Below are positions 34,700-42,442 of a stretch of 64,000 bases of DNA, in pieces (within the stretch, counting starts at the first letter, position 1; the number at the start of each line of letters is the position of its first letter). The notes beneath the pieces were generated by a model. The model worked only from the letters and a program-made list of their open reading frames with translations. It did no database searches and had not been told where the DNA came from. The position numbers and the translations under genes are program-made. The DNA lies in contig NZ_CP018335.1 of NCBI RefSeq assembly GCF_001902295.1, positions 3,968,001 to 4,032,000 of the forward strand, in the 5' to 3' direction. This DNA is from Clostridium kluyveri (GTDB lineage: Bacteria > Bacillota > Clostridia > Clostridiales > Clostridiaceae).

Positions 34700-35644
34700 T
34701 TGTCTTTTTCCGGCAATACTAATGGTAACATATATTTTAATGGAATTTCAGCTAAACAAGATGAATGGATTTATTATACAGATGGAGGTACATGTTTATA
34801 TAAGTGTAAGGAAGATGGAAATACAATTACAAAATTATTTGATACATTGCAGGGTGAGTCTAGCATAGAGTATGTGTATAATATAAATGCTGTAGGAGAT
34901 TGGGTTTATTATTCCACAAGTACCGGAATATATAAGATAAAAACTGATGGTTCTAGTAAAACAAAAATATTTGATCATTCATGCAACACTATGATCGTAA
35001 TTGGAGATATAATTTATTTTACAGCTACGTTTGTGGATGAGGTAGCTAATCGTTCTTTCTTTAAAATGAATACTGATGGCTCAGGAATAACTCTTATAAA
35101 TCCAAGTGAATTTATACAAAACTTAAATATACTTGGAGACTGGGCTTATTATGTTAATTGCTCTGATAATAATAGAATATATAAGATTAAACTTGATGGT
35201 TCAAGTAAAACGAAAATAAAAGATGAGTGTGTATCACAAATGCTTATAGATAACGGTTATATGTATTATTCATCTCCTGGTGCAATTTATAAGACAAAGC
35301 TTAATAGTTCAGAAAGTTTATGTATTCTCAATGATTCTAATGTTGATGGGAACTTTAACGTTGCTAATGGTTGGATTTATTACACATCAAAAGATTGTGG
35401 ATTGTATAAAATTAAAACAGATAGTAGTAGTAATGTTAAAATAATAGACAGTAACATTCTTAATCCTGGAATTTCCGGAAACCGCAAAATATATGGGCCT
35501 AACGTCGTAGACGACTGGGTTTATTATACTTGGTCTGTTTTTACTCCAGGGGAGGATATCGTTGAGTATGTATATAAAACTAAAATAGATGGTTCTGAAA
35601 ATGACTATGTAGATTCTAGTATAAATAACACCAACTCGAATTAA
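34700..35644 (+). pseudogene. DUF5050 beta-propeller-like C-terminal part of the frameshifted CWB2 protein
   Basis: The 314-codon frame encodes about six repeats of the form DWVYYTS...LYKIKTDGSSKTKI, the pattern of DUF5050 domains, which probably fold as a beta-propeller. It lacks its own start and ribosome binding site; in frame, upstream codons from about 34661 complete the third CWB2 repeat. It is therefore the second half of the protein encoded from 33762, which would be about 627 residues if intact. Its role at the cell surface is unknown. The gap from 35645 to 35991 contains nothing I can support. Confidence 0.82.
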
Positions 35645-35991
35645 GTTAAATAAAAAGTTGGAGTTCAATTCTCAGGACTCTTGGGTCTCAAAATTAGATG
35701 GTATCAAGGATTTTATCTACACTGTAAGTAACAATTTTAATCTTCTTAGCGATACCACAATCATAGTCAATAGTATGGAAAATATATCATTCCTCTTTTT
35801 ATATTTATTAGAAACTTTTCTACAGGACACTCCTTTATAACTGTATCCCTTATAAAATCAGTATTTTTAATGTTTAGCAAACAATAATTCTTATAAATAT
35901 TTTAAAGAAATGTCCTGTTTTGTACCATACAATAGCATTTTAATTGAAACTTTTCACCATGTAATAACGCCATTATATTTCACTATATAAC

Positions 35992-36274
35992 CTAATCACA
36001 TAAATATTTATAGGCAAAACTTATATTTTCTGTAGCTCCAGAAATACTATATTCCCCACCTTTAATCTTCTCAATATATAATTTCTCTGCTTTCCTAACT
36101 CCCCAGGGAGTACGCCTTATTTTATCCATAGCTCTATATTCAATATTCCTTGCCTTATTACCTGTAATAATTAAATACTTGTCCTACTTCCTCACAGCTC
36201 ATGCATTTATTATTATCCCACCCATACCTTAATTTTAGAATTTCCATTTCTTTTAAGCTATTACAGCTATTCAT
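35992..36274 (-). pseudogene. Sigma-70 region 4-like protein, frameshifted
   Basis: The first frame, from ATG 36274, reads MNSCNSLKEMEILKLRYGWD and then CMSCEEVGQVFNYYR before a stop. The next frame reads NKARNIEYRAMDKIRRTPWG and continues for another 34 codons to the stop at 35992. Joined, they resemble the region 4 motif EVGxxFxVTRxxxRxIExxAxxKIRR of sigma factors. One frameshift near 36165 separates them. It lies divergent from the XRE gene across paired operator-like palindromes. Confidence 0.68.
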
Positions 36275-36301
36275 AACATTTTCATATCTCCTTTTATAAA
36301 A

Positions 36302-36356
36302 ATATTCATTATTGAATATAATTTATATATCCATATTAATATTCAACAATGAATAT
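36302..36356. promoter_or_regulatory. Two operator-like palindromes between the sigma-like gene and the XRE gene
   Basis: ATATTCATTATTGAATAT at 36302-36319 and AATATTCAACAATGAATAT at 36338-36356 share the arms TATTCA/TGAATA. Their centres are 36 bases apart, and they sit between two divergent genes, one of which is an XRE repressor. The layout resembles a phage-type immunity switch region. Confidence 0.6.
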
Positions 36357-36431
36357 GTAAAGTAAGCAATTAAAACTAATTTGCATTTCTGAATATTTTT
36401 TATTATTCTTATATTAAGGAGTGAACTAAAG

Positions 36432-36875
36432 ATGGGGTTAAATGATTTTATTCAGATTGGTAGTAAAATCAAATATATAAGAAAGCAAAAAGGAATTAGT
36501 CAAAAAGAAATAGCTAAAATTCTAGAAATACCATATTCAACTTATTCTAATTATGAAAACAATAATCGTGAACCAGATGCAAATACACTGAACAAAATCG
36601 CCAAAGTTTTTAAAATATCTATTAATCAATTACTTGGTATAAGTCATTATATAGAAACACTTAATTATTTTAATAATAAAGAATGTTCAATTAAAAATAA
36701 ATGGTTCGAACTTGAATTAAATTTAGAATTTTGGGAAAACTTACAAAACCAACTTTCATTTGTTTCCGAAAAAGTAGACGCATTTAGAAACAAAATAGAA
36801 AATGGTGAGAAAATCAGTAATTCTGATTTAGAGAAAATAACTTTATATTTAAAAAATTTCTCAGAACAAACATAA
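36432..36875 (+). CDS. XRE-family transcriptional regulator (repressor-like)
   Basis: A 147-residue protein with an N-terminal lambda-type HTH (about 8-66: IGSKIKYIRKQKGISQKEIA then IPYSTYSNYENNNREPDANT) and a helical C-terminal half (75-147) likely to dimerise. It resembles the repressors of integrative elements and prophages. ATG 36432 follows AAGGAG. The two ATATTCA palindromes about 80-130 bases upstream are the obvious candidate operators, so it probably controls its own gene and the divergent sigma-like gene. Confidence 0.9.
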   Translation: MGLNDFIQIGSKIKYIRKQKGISQKEIAKILEIPYSTYSNYENNNREPDANTLNKIAKVFKISINQLLGISHYIETLNYFNNKECSIKNKWFELELNLEFWENLQNQLSFVSEKVDAFRNKIENGEKISNSDLEKITLYLKNFSEQT

Positions 36876-37090
36876 ATGAGATAATGTATGCTGCCACTAA
36901 CTATTGATAAAAACATAATCTTAACATAATACATTGTAATTGCATTTACTCAAGTCCGGTAACAGGATACGAAACCAGATATATTTATCACAAAAAAATA
37001 AATAAGTAAATAATATTTTATTTAGCTGACCACTCTTAACAAAACCAAACAGTTATTATAAATATTTTAGAAGGAGAAACAAAACTTATA

Positions 37091-37435
37091 TTGCCCGAAT
37101 CTAAAAAACAATACACTTATGATGAGTTTTTAGAAATCACGAAAGATATGGAAAGAGCTGAATTTATAGATGGAGAAATACTATTACAAGTTACTCCCAC
37201 ACTTCAACACCAGAATATAATTGGAAATTTATTGTTTGAATTTAAACAATATCTTAAAGAGGAAAAGTGCAAACCATTTATTTCACCCTTTGATATCATA
37301 TTGCAAAAAGAGAATGAAGATATAAAAAGAGTTCAAACTGATTTATTTGTTTTATGTGATAATTCAAAGGATGATGTAGTTAAGTCCAGTATATTTAAAG
37401 ATTTATCTATTAAACTGGAGAGCATATTCCAATAA
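37091..37435 (+). pseudogene. Uma2-family endonuclease, C-terminally truncated
   Basis: The 114 codons cover the N-terminal half of a Uma2/DUF820 restriction-fold protein: YTYDEFLEITKDMERAEFID, GEILLQVTPTLQHQ and FISPFDIILQ, then VQTDLFVLCD. The second half, with the PDxVxEILSP and (D/K) catalytic core, is replaced by SSIFKDLSIKLESIFQ and a stop. The start is a TTG at 37091 with AGAAGGAG upstream. Compared with the full-length neighbour at 37808 about 75 residues are missing, so it is probably inactive. Confidence 0.75.
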
Positions 37436-37807
37436 AATTAAATCTCTTAATTATAAGAATCAATGCCTTTTCTAAATTTCAGGCACCCTACTTGTAATTT
37501 CAAGCACTATCAAGAAGAGTTAATCAATACCCTGCGTCAAATTTGGCGTACCGCTATTAGAGTATAATATAAACATCAAGGTATATGTAATATACCCACC
37601 CCGTTTACACTGAACCAAGTTAACAGATTTAAAATCCGAAAACTAGCAGGAACTTTCTTGAGTAAGTTTTTCAGAAAAATTCGAAAAACTAGACTCTGCA
37701 TAAAATTTACATTAAAGTCTCATTTTAAATGAGAGCTTTTGAATTCTGTCATGTGGAACTTATACATTCAATCAATAAAATTTATTTATGTAAGGAGTTG
37801 AATATCT
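37436..37807. other. Intergenic region between the two Uma2 genes
   Basis: The segment holds a short hairpin TCTCATTTTAAATGAGA at about 37719-37735 and otherwise unrecognised non-coding sequence. GTAAGGAG at 37791-37798 is the ribosome binding site of the next gene. Confidence 0.4.
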
Positions 37808-38383
37808 ATGGATAACACAGCTAAAAATAAAATTTACACTTATGCTGACTATATGAATTACCCTGAAGGTGCAAGAATAGAGCTTATAGGCGGTACAATA
37901 TACGATATGTCTCCAGCACCCTCAAGAATACATCAAGAACTTATTATGGAATTGTCTGCTAGGTTTTATAATTACATTAAAACCAATAACGGTAATTGCA
38001 AAGTATATCCTTCGCCTTTTGATGTATTTCTTACTGATGATGAAAACCTTGATAACTGCAAAAACATTGTCCAGCCTGATATATCTGTAATATGTGATAG
38101 GAATAAATTAAATGATAAAGGCTGTATTGGTGCTCCTGATATGGTAATAGAGATAGTATCACCATTCAATCCTAACAATGATTATATAAAAAAATTAAAC
38201 CTATATGACCAATATAAAGTTAAAGAATATTGGATAGTAAATCCTATGAATAAATCCACATTAGTTTATAGACTTGATAATACAACACACTATGCCGCTC
38301 CTGAAACTTATAATTTTACAGATAAAATAAAGGTTGGAATATATAACAATTTAGAAATTGATTTTAATACTTTAGATGTGTAG
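37808..38383 (+). CDS. Uma2-family (DUF820) endonuclease-fold protein
   Basis: A 191-residue PD-(D/E)XK-fold protein of normal family length. Visible core elements are ARIELIGGTIYDMSPAPSRIHQE (shown here in part), VQPDISVICDR with the first acid, and GAPDMVIEIVSPFN with the D...E pair and LYDQYKVKEYWIVNP following. Uma2 proteins are widespread and of uncertain role; nuclease activity is proposed from the fold. ATG 37808 follows AAGGAG. It sits in the integrative element next to a truncated paralogue. Confidence 0.85.
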   Translation: MDNTAKNKIYTYADYMNYPEGARIELIGGTIYDMSPAPSRIHQELIMELSARFYNYIKTNNGNCKVYPSPFDVFLTDDENLDNCKNIVQPDISVICDRNKLNDKGCIGAPDMVIEIVSPFNPNNDYIKKLNLYDQYKVKEYWIVNPMNKSTLVYRLDNTTHYAAPETYNFTDKIKVGIYNNLEIDFNTLDV

Positions 38384-38477
38384 GTACTTTGTAATATTTC
38401 ATAGTAACCACTAATTTAAATCTCTAATGTACGAATTCCGTACATTACAATCCAAAGTAAAAAGGAAGGTGATATAG

Positions 38478-39656
38478 TTGGCAACAAAGACCAATGTAAT
38501 TAAAAATGGTAAAAAATATTATAGAGTATACCTTGACCTGGGAAGGGATTCAAATGGAAGAAGAATTAGAAAAGAATTCTATGGTAAATCTAAGAAGGAA
38601 GCTGAAGACAAATTAGAGAAATATAAAAATGGCTTGAATAGCGGTTTAACCAGCGATTATGATAAGCTTACACTTGGTAAAGTATGTGATATGTGGTTAT
38701 TTGAAAAAGTTAAGAATACAGTTAAGCCCTCCACATTTGAAAGATATGAGGGCATTTTTAGACTATATGTAAAGCCATCGCCGCTATATCCCATAAAATT
38801 AAAAGACCTTAAAGGACTTGATATACAGCGTTATTATAATACTCTTATGGATAGCGGTAAAAGTGCCAATGTAGTTAAAAATCTAAATAAACTACTTAAA
38901 TCCTTTTTTAATTATTGTGTTGCTGAAGGCTATTTAGTAAGAAATTACTGTATGGGAAAATCAATAACCCTTCCTGAAGATAATTCAGTAAATGATGAAG
39001 ACGGAATAAATGATATAACTATATTTACTCTAGATGAACAAAATCAATTTGTAAAGGCTGTAGCAAGCCATAGATTACAAGCATTATTTCTGTTAGCACT
39101 TGGTACTGGATTAAGGCAAGGGGAGCTGCTCGGTTTAAACTGGAATGATATAAACTATAAAGATTGTACTGTATCAGTTAAAAGAACTATAAAAGATGTT
39201 TACTTATTTGATGGCAATAAAAAGAAATATTGCTTAGTTGAACAATCCCCTAAAACTAAAAACAGTATTAGGACTATTCCTATACCTGAAAATCTAATAC
39301 CAATATTGAAAAAACATGAATTACAGCAGAAAAAGGAAAAACTCAAGGCAGGGGTTGCATATATTAAAAATGATTATATATTCTCTACTCCGCTAGGAAC
39401 GCCAATAGATCCCAATAATCTTAGAAAAATGTATGTTAAAATACTGAATAAAAACAATATACCTTGTAAGAAGTTCCATAGTTTAAGGCATACATATGCA
39501 ACACGACTATTTGAAAAGGATGTTCCTATAAAAACCGTTCAAATGTTACTAGGCCATGCTGATATTTCAACTACATCAAATGTTTATGTTCACGTAATGC
39601 CTGAACAAAAAATAAAAGCAATTGATAAAATAAATAGTCTTTTTAATGTAGAATAA
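38478..39656 (+). CDS. int: Tyrosine recombinase / integrase of the element
   Basis: A 392-residue site-specific recombinase of the Tn916/phage type. It has an N-terminal arm-binding domain (1-55), a core-binding SAM-like domain (about 65-165) and a catalytic domain (about 185-390). The catalytic residues are present: Arg in GTGLRQGELLGL, HSLRHTYATRLF, His in LLGHADISTT and the tyrosine in SNVYVHV. The start is TTG 38478 with AAGGAAGGTGAT upstream. It lies 93 bases from the intact tRNA-Arg attachment site and should catalyse integration there. No excisionase is evident. Confidence 0.95.
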   Translation: MATKTNVIKNGKKYYRVYLDLGRDSNGRRIRKEFYGKSKKEAEDKLEKYKNGLNSGLTSDYDKLTLGKVCDMWLFEKVKNTVKPSTFERYEGIFRLYVKPSPLYPIKLKDLKGLDIQRYYNTLMDSGKSANVVKNLNKLLKSFFNYCVAEGYLVRNYCMGKSITLPEDNSVNDEDGINDITIFTLDEQNQFVKAVASHRLQALFLLALGTGLRQGELLGLNWNDINYKDCTVSVKRTIKDVYLFDGNKKKYCLVEQSPKTKNSIRTIPIPENLIPILKKHELQQKKEKLKAGVAYIKNDYIFSTPLGTPIDPNNLRKMYVKILNKNNIPCKKFHSLRHTYATRLFEKDVPIKTVQMLLGHADISTTSNVYVHVMPEQKIKAIDKINSLFNVE

Positions 39657-39748
39657 ATGTTCATCGAAAACTTTGGAGGGAAAATGGAGGAAATCTATAA
39701 AATTAGGTAAAATAAAAAACACTGTGATCCAGTGTTATCAATACTTTA

Positions 39749-39825
39749 TGGTGCACCCAGCAGGGCTCGAACCTGCGGCCTCTGGATTCGAAGTCCATCA
39801 CTCTATCCAACTGAGCTATGGGTGC
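39749..39825 (-). tRNA. tRNA-Arg (TCG)
   Basis: A 77-nt gene with encoded CCA. The anticodon loop is CTTCGAA, the acceptor pair GCACCCA/TGGGTGC, and the T arm GCAGGTTCGAGCCCTGC. It is the last gene of the tRNA cluster and the attachment site of the integrative element on its 3' side. Confidence 0.95.
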
Positions 39826-39852
39826 TTATTAATTTTATTCTAAAAATGCAAA

Positions 39853-39926
39853 TGGAGCGGGTGAAGGGAATCGAACCCTCATAACTAGCTTGGAAGGCTA
39901 GCACTCTACCATTGAGTTACACCCGC
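39853..39926 (-). tRNA. tRNA-Gly (TCC), copy 1
   Basis: A 74-nt gene with encoded CCA; the anticodon loop CTTCCAA gives TCC. It is almost identical to the copies at 40263 and 41033. Confidence 0.95.
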
Positions 39927-40013
39927 ATAACTATTAAATACTTTCTTTATAAAATAATACCACAAAAAAGAAATATTATCAAATACAAATCGCCTTATTT
40001 CTATTTAGTCAAA

Positions 40014-40089
40014 TGGTCGGGGTGACAGGGATTGAACCTGCGACCTCATGGTCCCAAACCACGCGCGCTCCCATCTGCGCCACACCCCG
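40014..40089 (-). tRNA. tRNA-Pro (TGG), copy 1
   Basis: A 76-nt gene with encoded CCA; the anticodon loop TTTGGGA gives TGG. It is identical to the copy at 41158. Confidence 0.95.
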
Positions 40090-40101
40090 TTGTTACAAAA
40101 C

Positions 40102-40175
40102 TGGTACACCATCGGGGCTAAGCTCCAGATAACCTGATCAAGAATTAGATGCTCTACCAGCTGAACTATTGACGC
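40102..40175 (-). pseudogene. tRNA-Lys pseudogene
   Basis: The segment aligns along its whole length with the intact tRNA-Lys(CTT) at 40868. The D arm, T arm (GGAGCTTAGCCCC instead of GGGGTTCGAGTCCCC), acceptor pairs and anticodon loop (ATTCTTGAT) are all mutated, so the cloverleaf no longer closes. It keeps the CCA end. Confidence 0.85.
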
Positions 40176-40180
40176 ATATC

Positions 40181-40257
40181 TGGTGCGTCTTAAGGGATTC
40201 GAACCCCTGGCCCACGGCTTAGAAGGCCGTTGCTCTATCCAACTGAGCTAAAGACGC
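40181..40257 (-). tRNA. tRNA-Arg (TCT), copy 1
   Basis: A 77-nt gene with encoded CCA; the anticodon loop CTTCTAA gives TCT. It is identical to the copy at 40951. Confidence 0.95.
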
Positions 40258-40262
40258 ACGTT

Positions 40263-40336
40263 TGGAGCGGGTGAAGGGAATCGAACCCTCATAACTAGCT
40301 TGGAAGGCTAGCACTCTACCATTGAGTTACACCCGC
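40263..40336 (-). tRNA. tRNA-Gly (TCC), copy 2
   Basis: A 74-nt gene with encoded CCA, identical to the copy at 39853. Confidence 0.95.
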
Positions 40337-40354
40337 ATAAAATTCTTCTTTATT

Positions 40355-40429
40355 TGGAGCGGAAGACGGGATTCGAACCCGCGACGTTCACCTTGGCAAG
40401 GTGACGCTCTACCACTGAGCCACTCCCGC
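40355..40429 (-). tRNA. tRNA-Gly (GCC)
   Basis: A 75-nt gene with encoded CCA; the anticodon loop TTGCCAA gives GCC. Confidence 0.95.
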
Positions 40430-40498
40430 AATATATATAAACGTATACTTTCCACACTATTTTAATTATTTATAATAAAAACACATTATTAATAAAAT

Positions 40499-40582
40499 TG
40501 GTGCAGGTGAAGGGAGTCGAACCCCCACGCCATAGGCGCTAGATCCTAAGTCTAGTGCGTCTGCCAATTCCGCCACACCTGC
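40499..40582 (-). tRNA. tRNA-Leu (TAG)
   Basis: An 84-nt class II tRNA with a long variable arm and encoded CCA; the anticodon loop CTTAGGA gives TAG. Confidence 0.95.
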
Positions 40583-40622
40583 ATTTAAAACAAACATAGG
40601 TCAAATACTTTAAGATACCAAC

Positions 40623-40698
40623 TGGTGGCTTACCGGGGAATCGAACCCCGGACACCATGATTAAAAGTCATGTGCTCTACCAACTGAGCTAGTAAACC
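40623..40698 (-). tRNA. tRNA-Lys (TTT)
   Basis: A 76-nt gene with encoded CCA; the anticodon loop CTTTTAA gives TTT. Confidence 0.95.
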
Positions 40699-40700
40699 AT

Positions 40701-40775
40701 TGGCTGGGATGGCAGGATTTGAACCTACGAATGGTGGAGTCAAAGTCCACTGCCTTACCACTTGGCTACATCCCA
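40701..40775 (-). tRNA. tRNA-Gln (TTG)
   Basis: A 75-nt gene with encoded CCA; the anticodon loop CTTTGAC gives TTG. Confidence 0.95.
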
Positions 40776-40781
40776 TTAAAC

Positions 40782-40858
40782 TGGGGTGAGCGATGGGACT
40801 CGAACCCACGACAACCAGAACCACAATCTGGCGCTCTACCAACTGAACTACGCTCACC
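40782..40858 (-). tRNA. tRNA-His (GTG)
   Basis: A 77-nt gene with encoded CCA; the anticodon loop TTGTGGT gives GTG, and the discriminator is C as expected for tRNA-His. Confidence 0.95.
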
Positions 40859-40867
40859 GTATTATTT

Positions 40868-40943
40868 TGGTACGCCATCGGGGACTCGAACCCCGGGCAA
40901 CCTGATTAAGAGTCAGATGCTCTACCAACTGAGCTAATGGCGC
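40868..40943 (-). tRNA. tRNA-Lys (CTT)
   Basis: A 76-nt gene with encoded CCA; the anticodon loop CTCTTAA gives CTT. It is the intact parent of the pseudogene at 40102. Confidence 0.95.
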
Positions 40944-40950
40944 ATATCTA

Positions 40951-41027
40951 TGGTGCGTCTTAAGGGATTCGAACCCCTGGCCCACGGCTTAGAAGGCCGT
41001 TGCTCTATCCAACTGAGCTAAAGACGC
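40951..41027 (-). tRNA. tRNA-Arg (TCT), copy 2
   Basis: A 77-nt gene with encoded CCA; the anticodon loop CTTCTAA gives TCT. It is identical to the copy at 40181. Confidence 0.95.
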
Positions 41028-41032
41028 ACGCC

Positions 41033-41106
41033 TGGAGCGGGTGAAGGGAATCGAACCCTCATAACTAGCTTGGAAGGCTAGCACTCTGCCATTGAGTTAC
41101 ACCCGC
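41033..41106 (-). tRNA. tRNA-Gly (TCC), copy 3
   Basis: A 74-nt gene with encoded CCA. It differs by one base in the D arm (GCAGAG instead of GTAGAG) from the other two copies. Confidence 0.95.
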
Positions 41107-41157
41107 ACAAATCGTTTCATAAGCAAACTAAATCTGGACAGTTTACTTAGAATCAAA

Positions 41158-41233
41158 TGGTCGGGGTGACAGGGATTGAACCTGCGACCTCATGGTCCCA
41201 AACCACGCGCGCTCCCATCTGCGCCACACCCCG
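41158..41233 (-). tRNA. tRNA-Pro (TGG), copy 2
   Basis: A 76-nt gene with encoded CCA, identical to the copy at 40014. It is the first gene of the cluster in the direction of transcription. The 127 bases upstream, before the phosphoesterase gene, are AT-rich and hold the probable promoter. Confidence 0.95.
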
Positions 41234-41360
41234 ACGTTAAAAGTACTAAAACCATTAATACCTTAAACTAAAAATTGCCTACAACTCTTGACGACATTAA
41301 TTATTCTACACGATATATATTAATTCGTCAATACCTATTTTCTAGTTTTTTTATTTTTCT

Positions 41361-41831
41361 TTAAATTCCTTTAATATCTGGACTTACAATTCCTTTCTGC
41401 ATATCTATAGTTACAACACTATTGAATCCATCCCTAGGTACAGAGGGGCTTCCTGGATTAATAAACCATATTCCCTCCTCATAAACTATTTGTGATATAT
41501 GAGTATGTCCAAATAAAACTATATCAGCTTTCCGTTCCAAGGCTCTGCATTTTAGCCTAGATAAACTATATTTAACATCATATCTATGTCCGTGAGTTAT
41601 AAAGAACCTTTTGCCACTTATAATTTCTAATCTTTCAACAGGAGCATCTACATTAAAATCACAGTTACCACTTACATTAATAATAGAGCCTGTATAAATC
41701 TTTTTTATTTCATTAACATCCTGAACATTATCTCCTAAATGAATAATCAGTTCTGTATTATACAGTACATCCACAACTTTATTTATGAACTTTTTATACC
41801 TATGAGTATCACTTACTACCCCTATATGCAA
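41361..41831 (-). CDS. YfcE/MJ0936-type metallophosphoesterase
   Basis: A 156-residue calcineurin-like phosphodiesterase. The metal-binding motifs are GVVSDTHRY (Asp8, His10), LGDNVQD (33-39), GNCD, THGHRY and FGHTHISQ. Members hydrolyse artificial phosphodiesters; the natural substrate is unknown. The start is a TTG at 41831 with GGAGG eight bases upstream. It lies two bases after the rdgB stop, forming the operon rph-rdgB-this gene that is widespread in clostridia. Confidence 0.92.
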   Translation of the reverse strand: MHIGVVSDTHRYKKFINKVVDVLYNTELIIHLGDNVQDVNEIKKIYTGSIINVSGNCDFNVDAPVERLEIISGKRFFITHGHRYDVKYSLSRLKCRALERKADIVLFGHTHISQIVYEEGIWFINPGSPSVPRDGFNSVVTIDMQKGIVSPDIKGI

Positions 41832-41833
41832 AC

Positions 41834-42442
41834 TTATACCTCCTTCATAAGGTACCTCATTTCCTTTTCCAGCTCTTTTAACGCCATAGCTCTATGACTT
41901 ATACAATTTTTAAGTATAGAATCCATTTCCCCAAAGGTCATATTATATTCCGGTATATAAAATAATGGATCATACCCAAATCTATTAGTTCCTCTTTCTT
42001 CTTCACATATTATACCTGAGATTTCTCCCTGGACCTTTAGAACTTTACTGTCATTTATTATTAATGTAATTGCACATACAAATTTAGCCTTTCTATCCTC
42101 GTAGCCTTTATATTCCAAAAGTTTTAAAAGTTTTTCATTATTTTTTTTATCATTTCCATGTTCCCCTGCAAATCTTGCAGAATATACCCCCGGCCTTCCA
42201 TCTAGCCCCCTTACCACAAGACCTGAATCATCTGCCAGTACCATACACTTAACTTTTAGCAAGTCATATATAGTTTTAGCTTTTTTATAAGCATTTTCTT
42301 GAAATGTAGTTCCATCCTCTACAATATCAATATCTATATTAGCCTCTTTCATAGATATAACTTCTATTGGATATTTAGAAAGTATTTGTTTTATTTCCTT
42401 TATCTTATTAACATTATTGCTTGCTACTATTAATTTTTTCAT
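41834..42442 (-). CDS. rdgB: XTP/dITP diphosphatase
   Basis: The enzyme removes non-canonical purine nucleotides by converting XTP and dITP to monophosphates, which protects DNA from hypoxanthine and xanthine incorporation. The start ATG at 42442 overlaps the rph stop (TAATG), giving 202 residues. Family motifs are LIVASNNVNKIKEIKQIL near the N-terminus, ADDSGLVVRGLDGRPGVYSA, and GTNRFGYDPLFYIPE. The last conserved segment is SHRAMALKEL. Translation is probably coupled to rph. Confidence 0.95.
   Translation of the reverse strand: MKKLIVASNNVNKIKEIKQILSKYPIEVISMKEANIDIDIVEDGTTFQENAYKKAKTIYDLLKVKCMVLADDSGLVVRGLDGRPGVYSARFAGEHGNDKKNNEKLLKLLEYKGYEDRKAKFVCAITLIINDSKVLKVQGEISGIICEEERGTNRFGYDPLFYIPEYNMTFGEMDSILKNCISHRAMALKELEKEMRYLMKEV

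Larger units (their letters stand above)
28590..39791. mobile_element. Integrative element of about 11 kb in tRNA-Arg(TCG)
   Basis: The boundaries are the tRNA-Arg half at 28590-28632 and the matching segment of the intact tRNA-Arg at 39749-39791. A tyrosine integrase gene ends 93 bases from the intact tRNA. The motif AACTTTGGAGGGAAA is repeated just inside both ends (28738 and 39669). The cargo is small regulators, decayed HTH genes, a relic CRISPR and accessory genes. I see no conjugation, replication or phage structural genes, so the element is probably non-autonomous or degraded. Confidence 0.82.

Noticed and set aside
35658..35840. A 60-codon frame after the DUF5050 part
   Set aside because: No start site and no resemblance to the propeller repeats beyond chance.
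37737..37752. The shared 15-16 base string TTTTGAATTCTGTCAT at 22213 and 37737
   Set aside because: Only two copies, no further similarity around them and no structure; too short to call a repeat.
40630..40937. Open frames on both strands over the tRNA cluster
   Set aside because: They are chance readings through tRNA-Lys, tRNA-Gln and tRNA-His genes, which are supported by complete cloverleaves and CCA ends.
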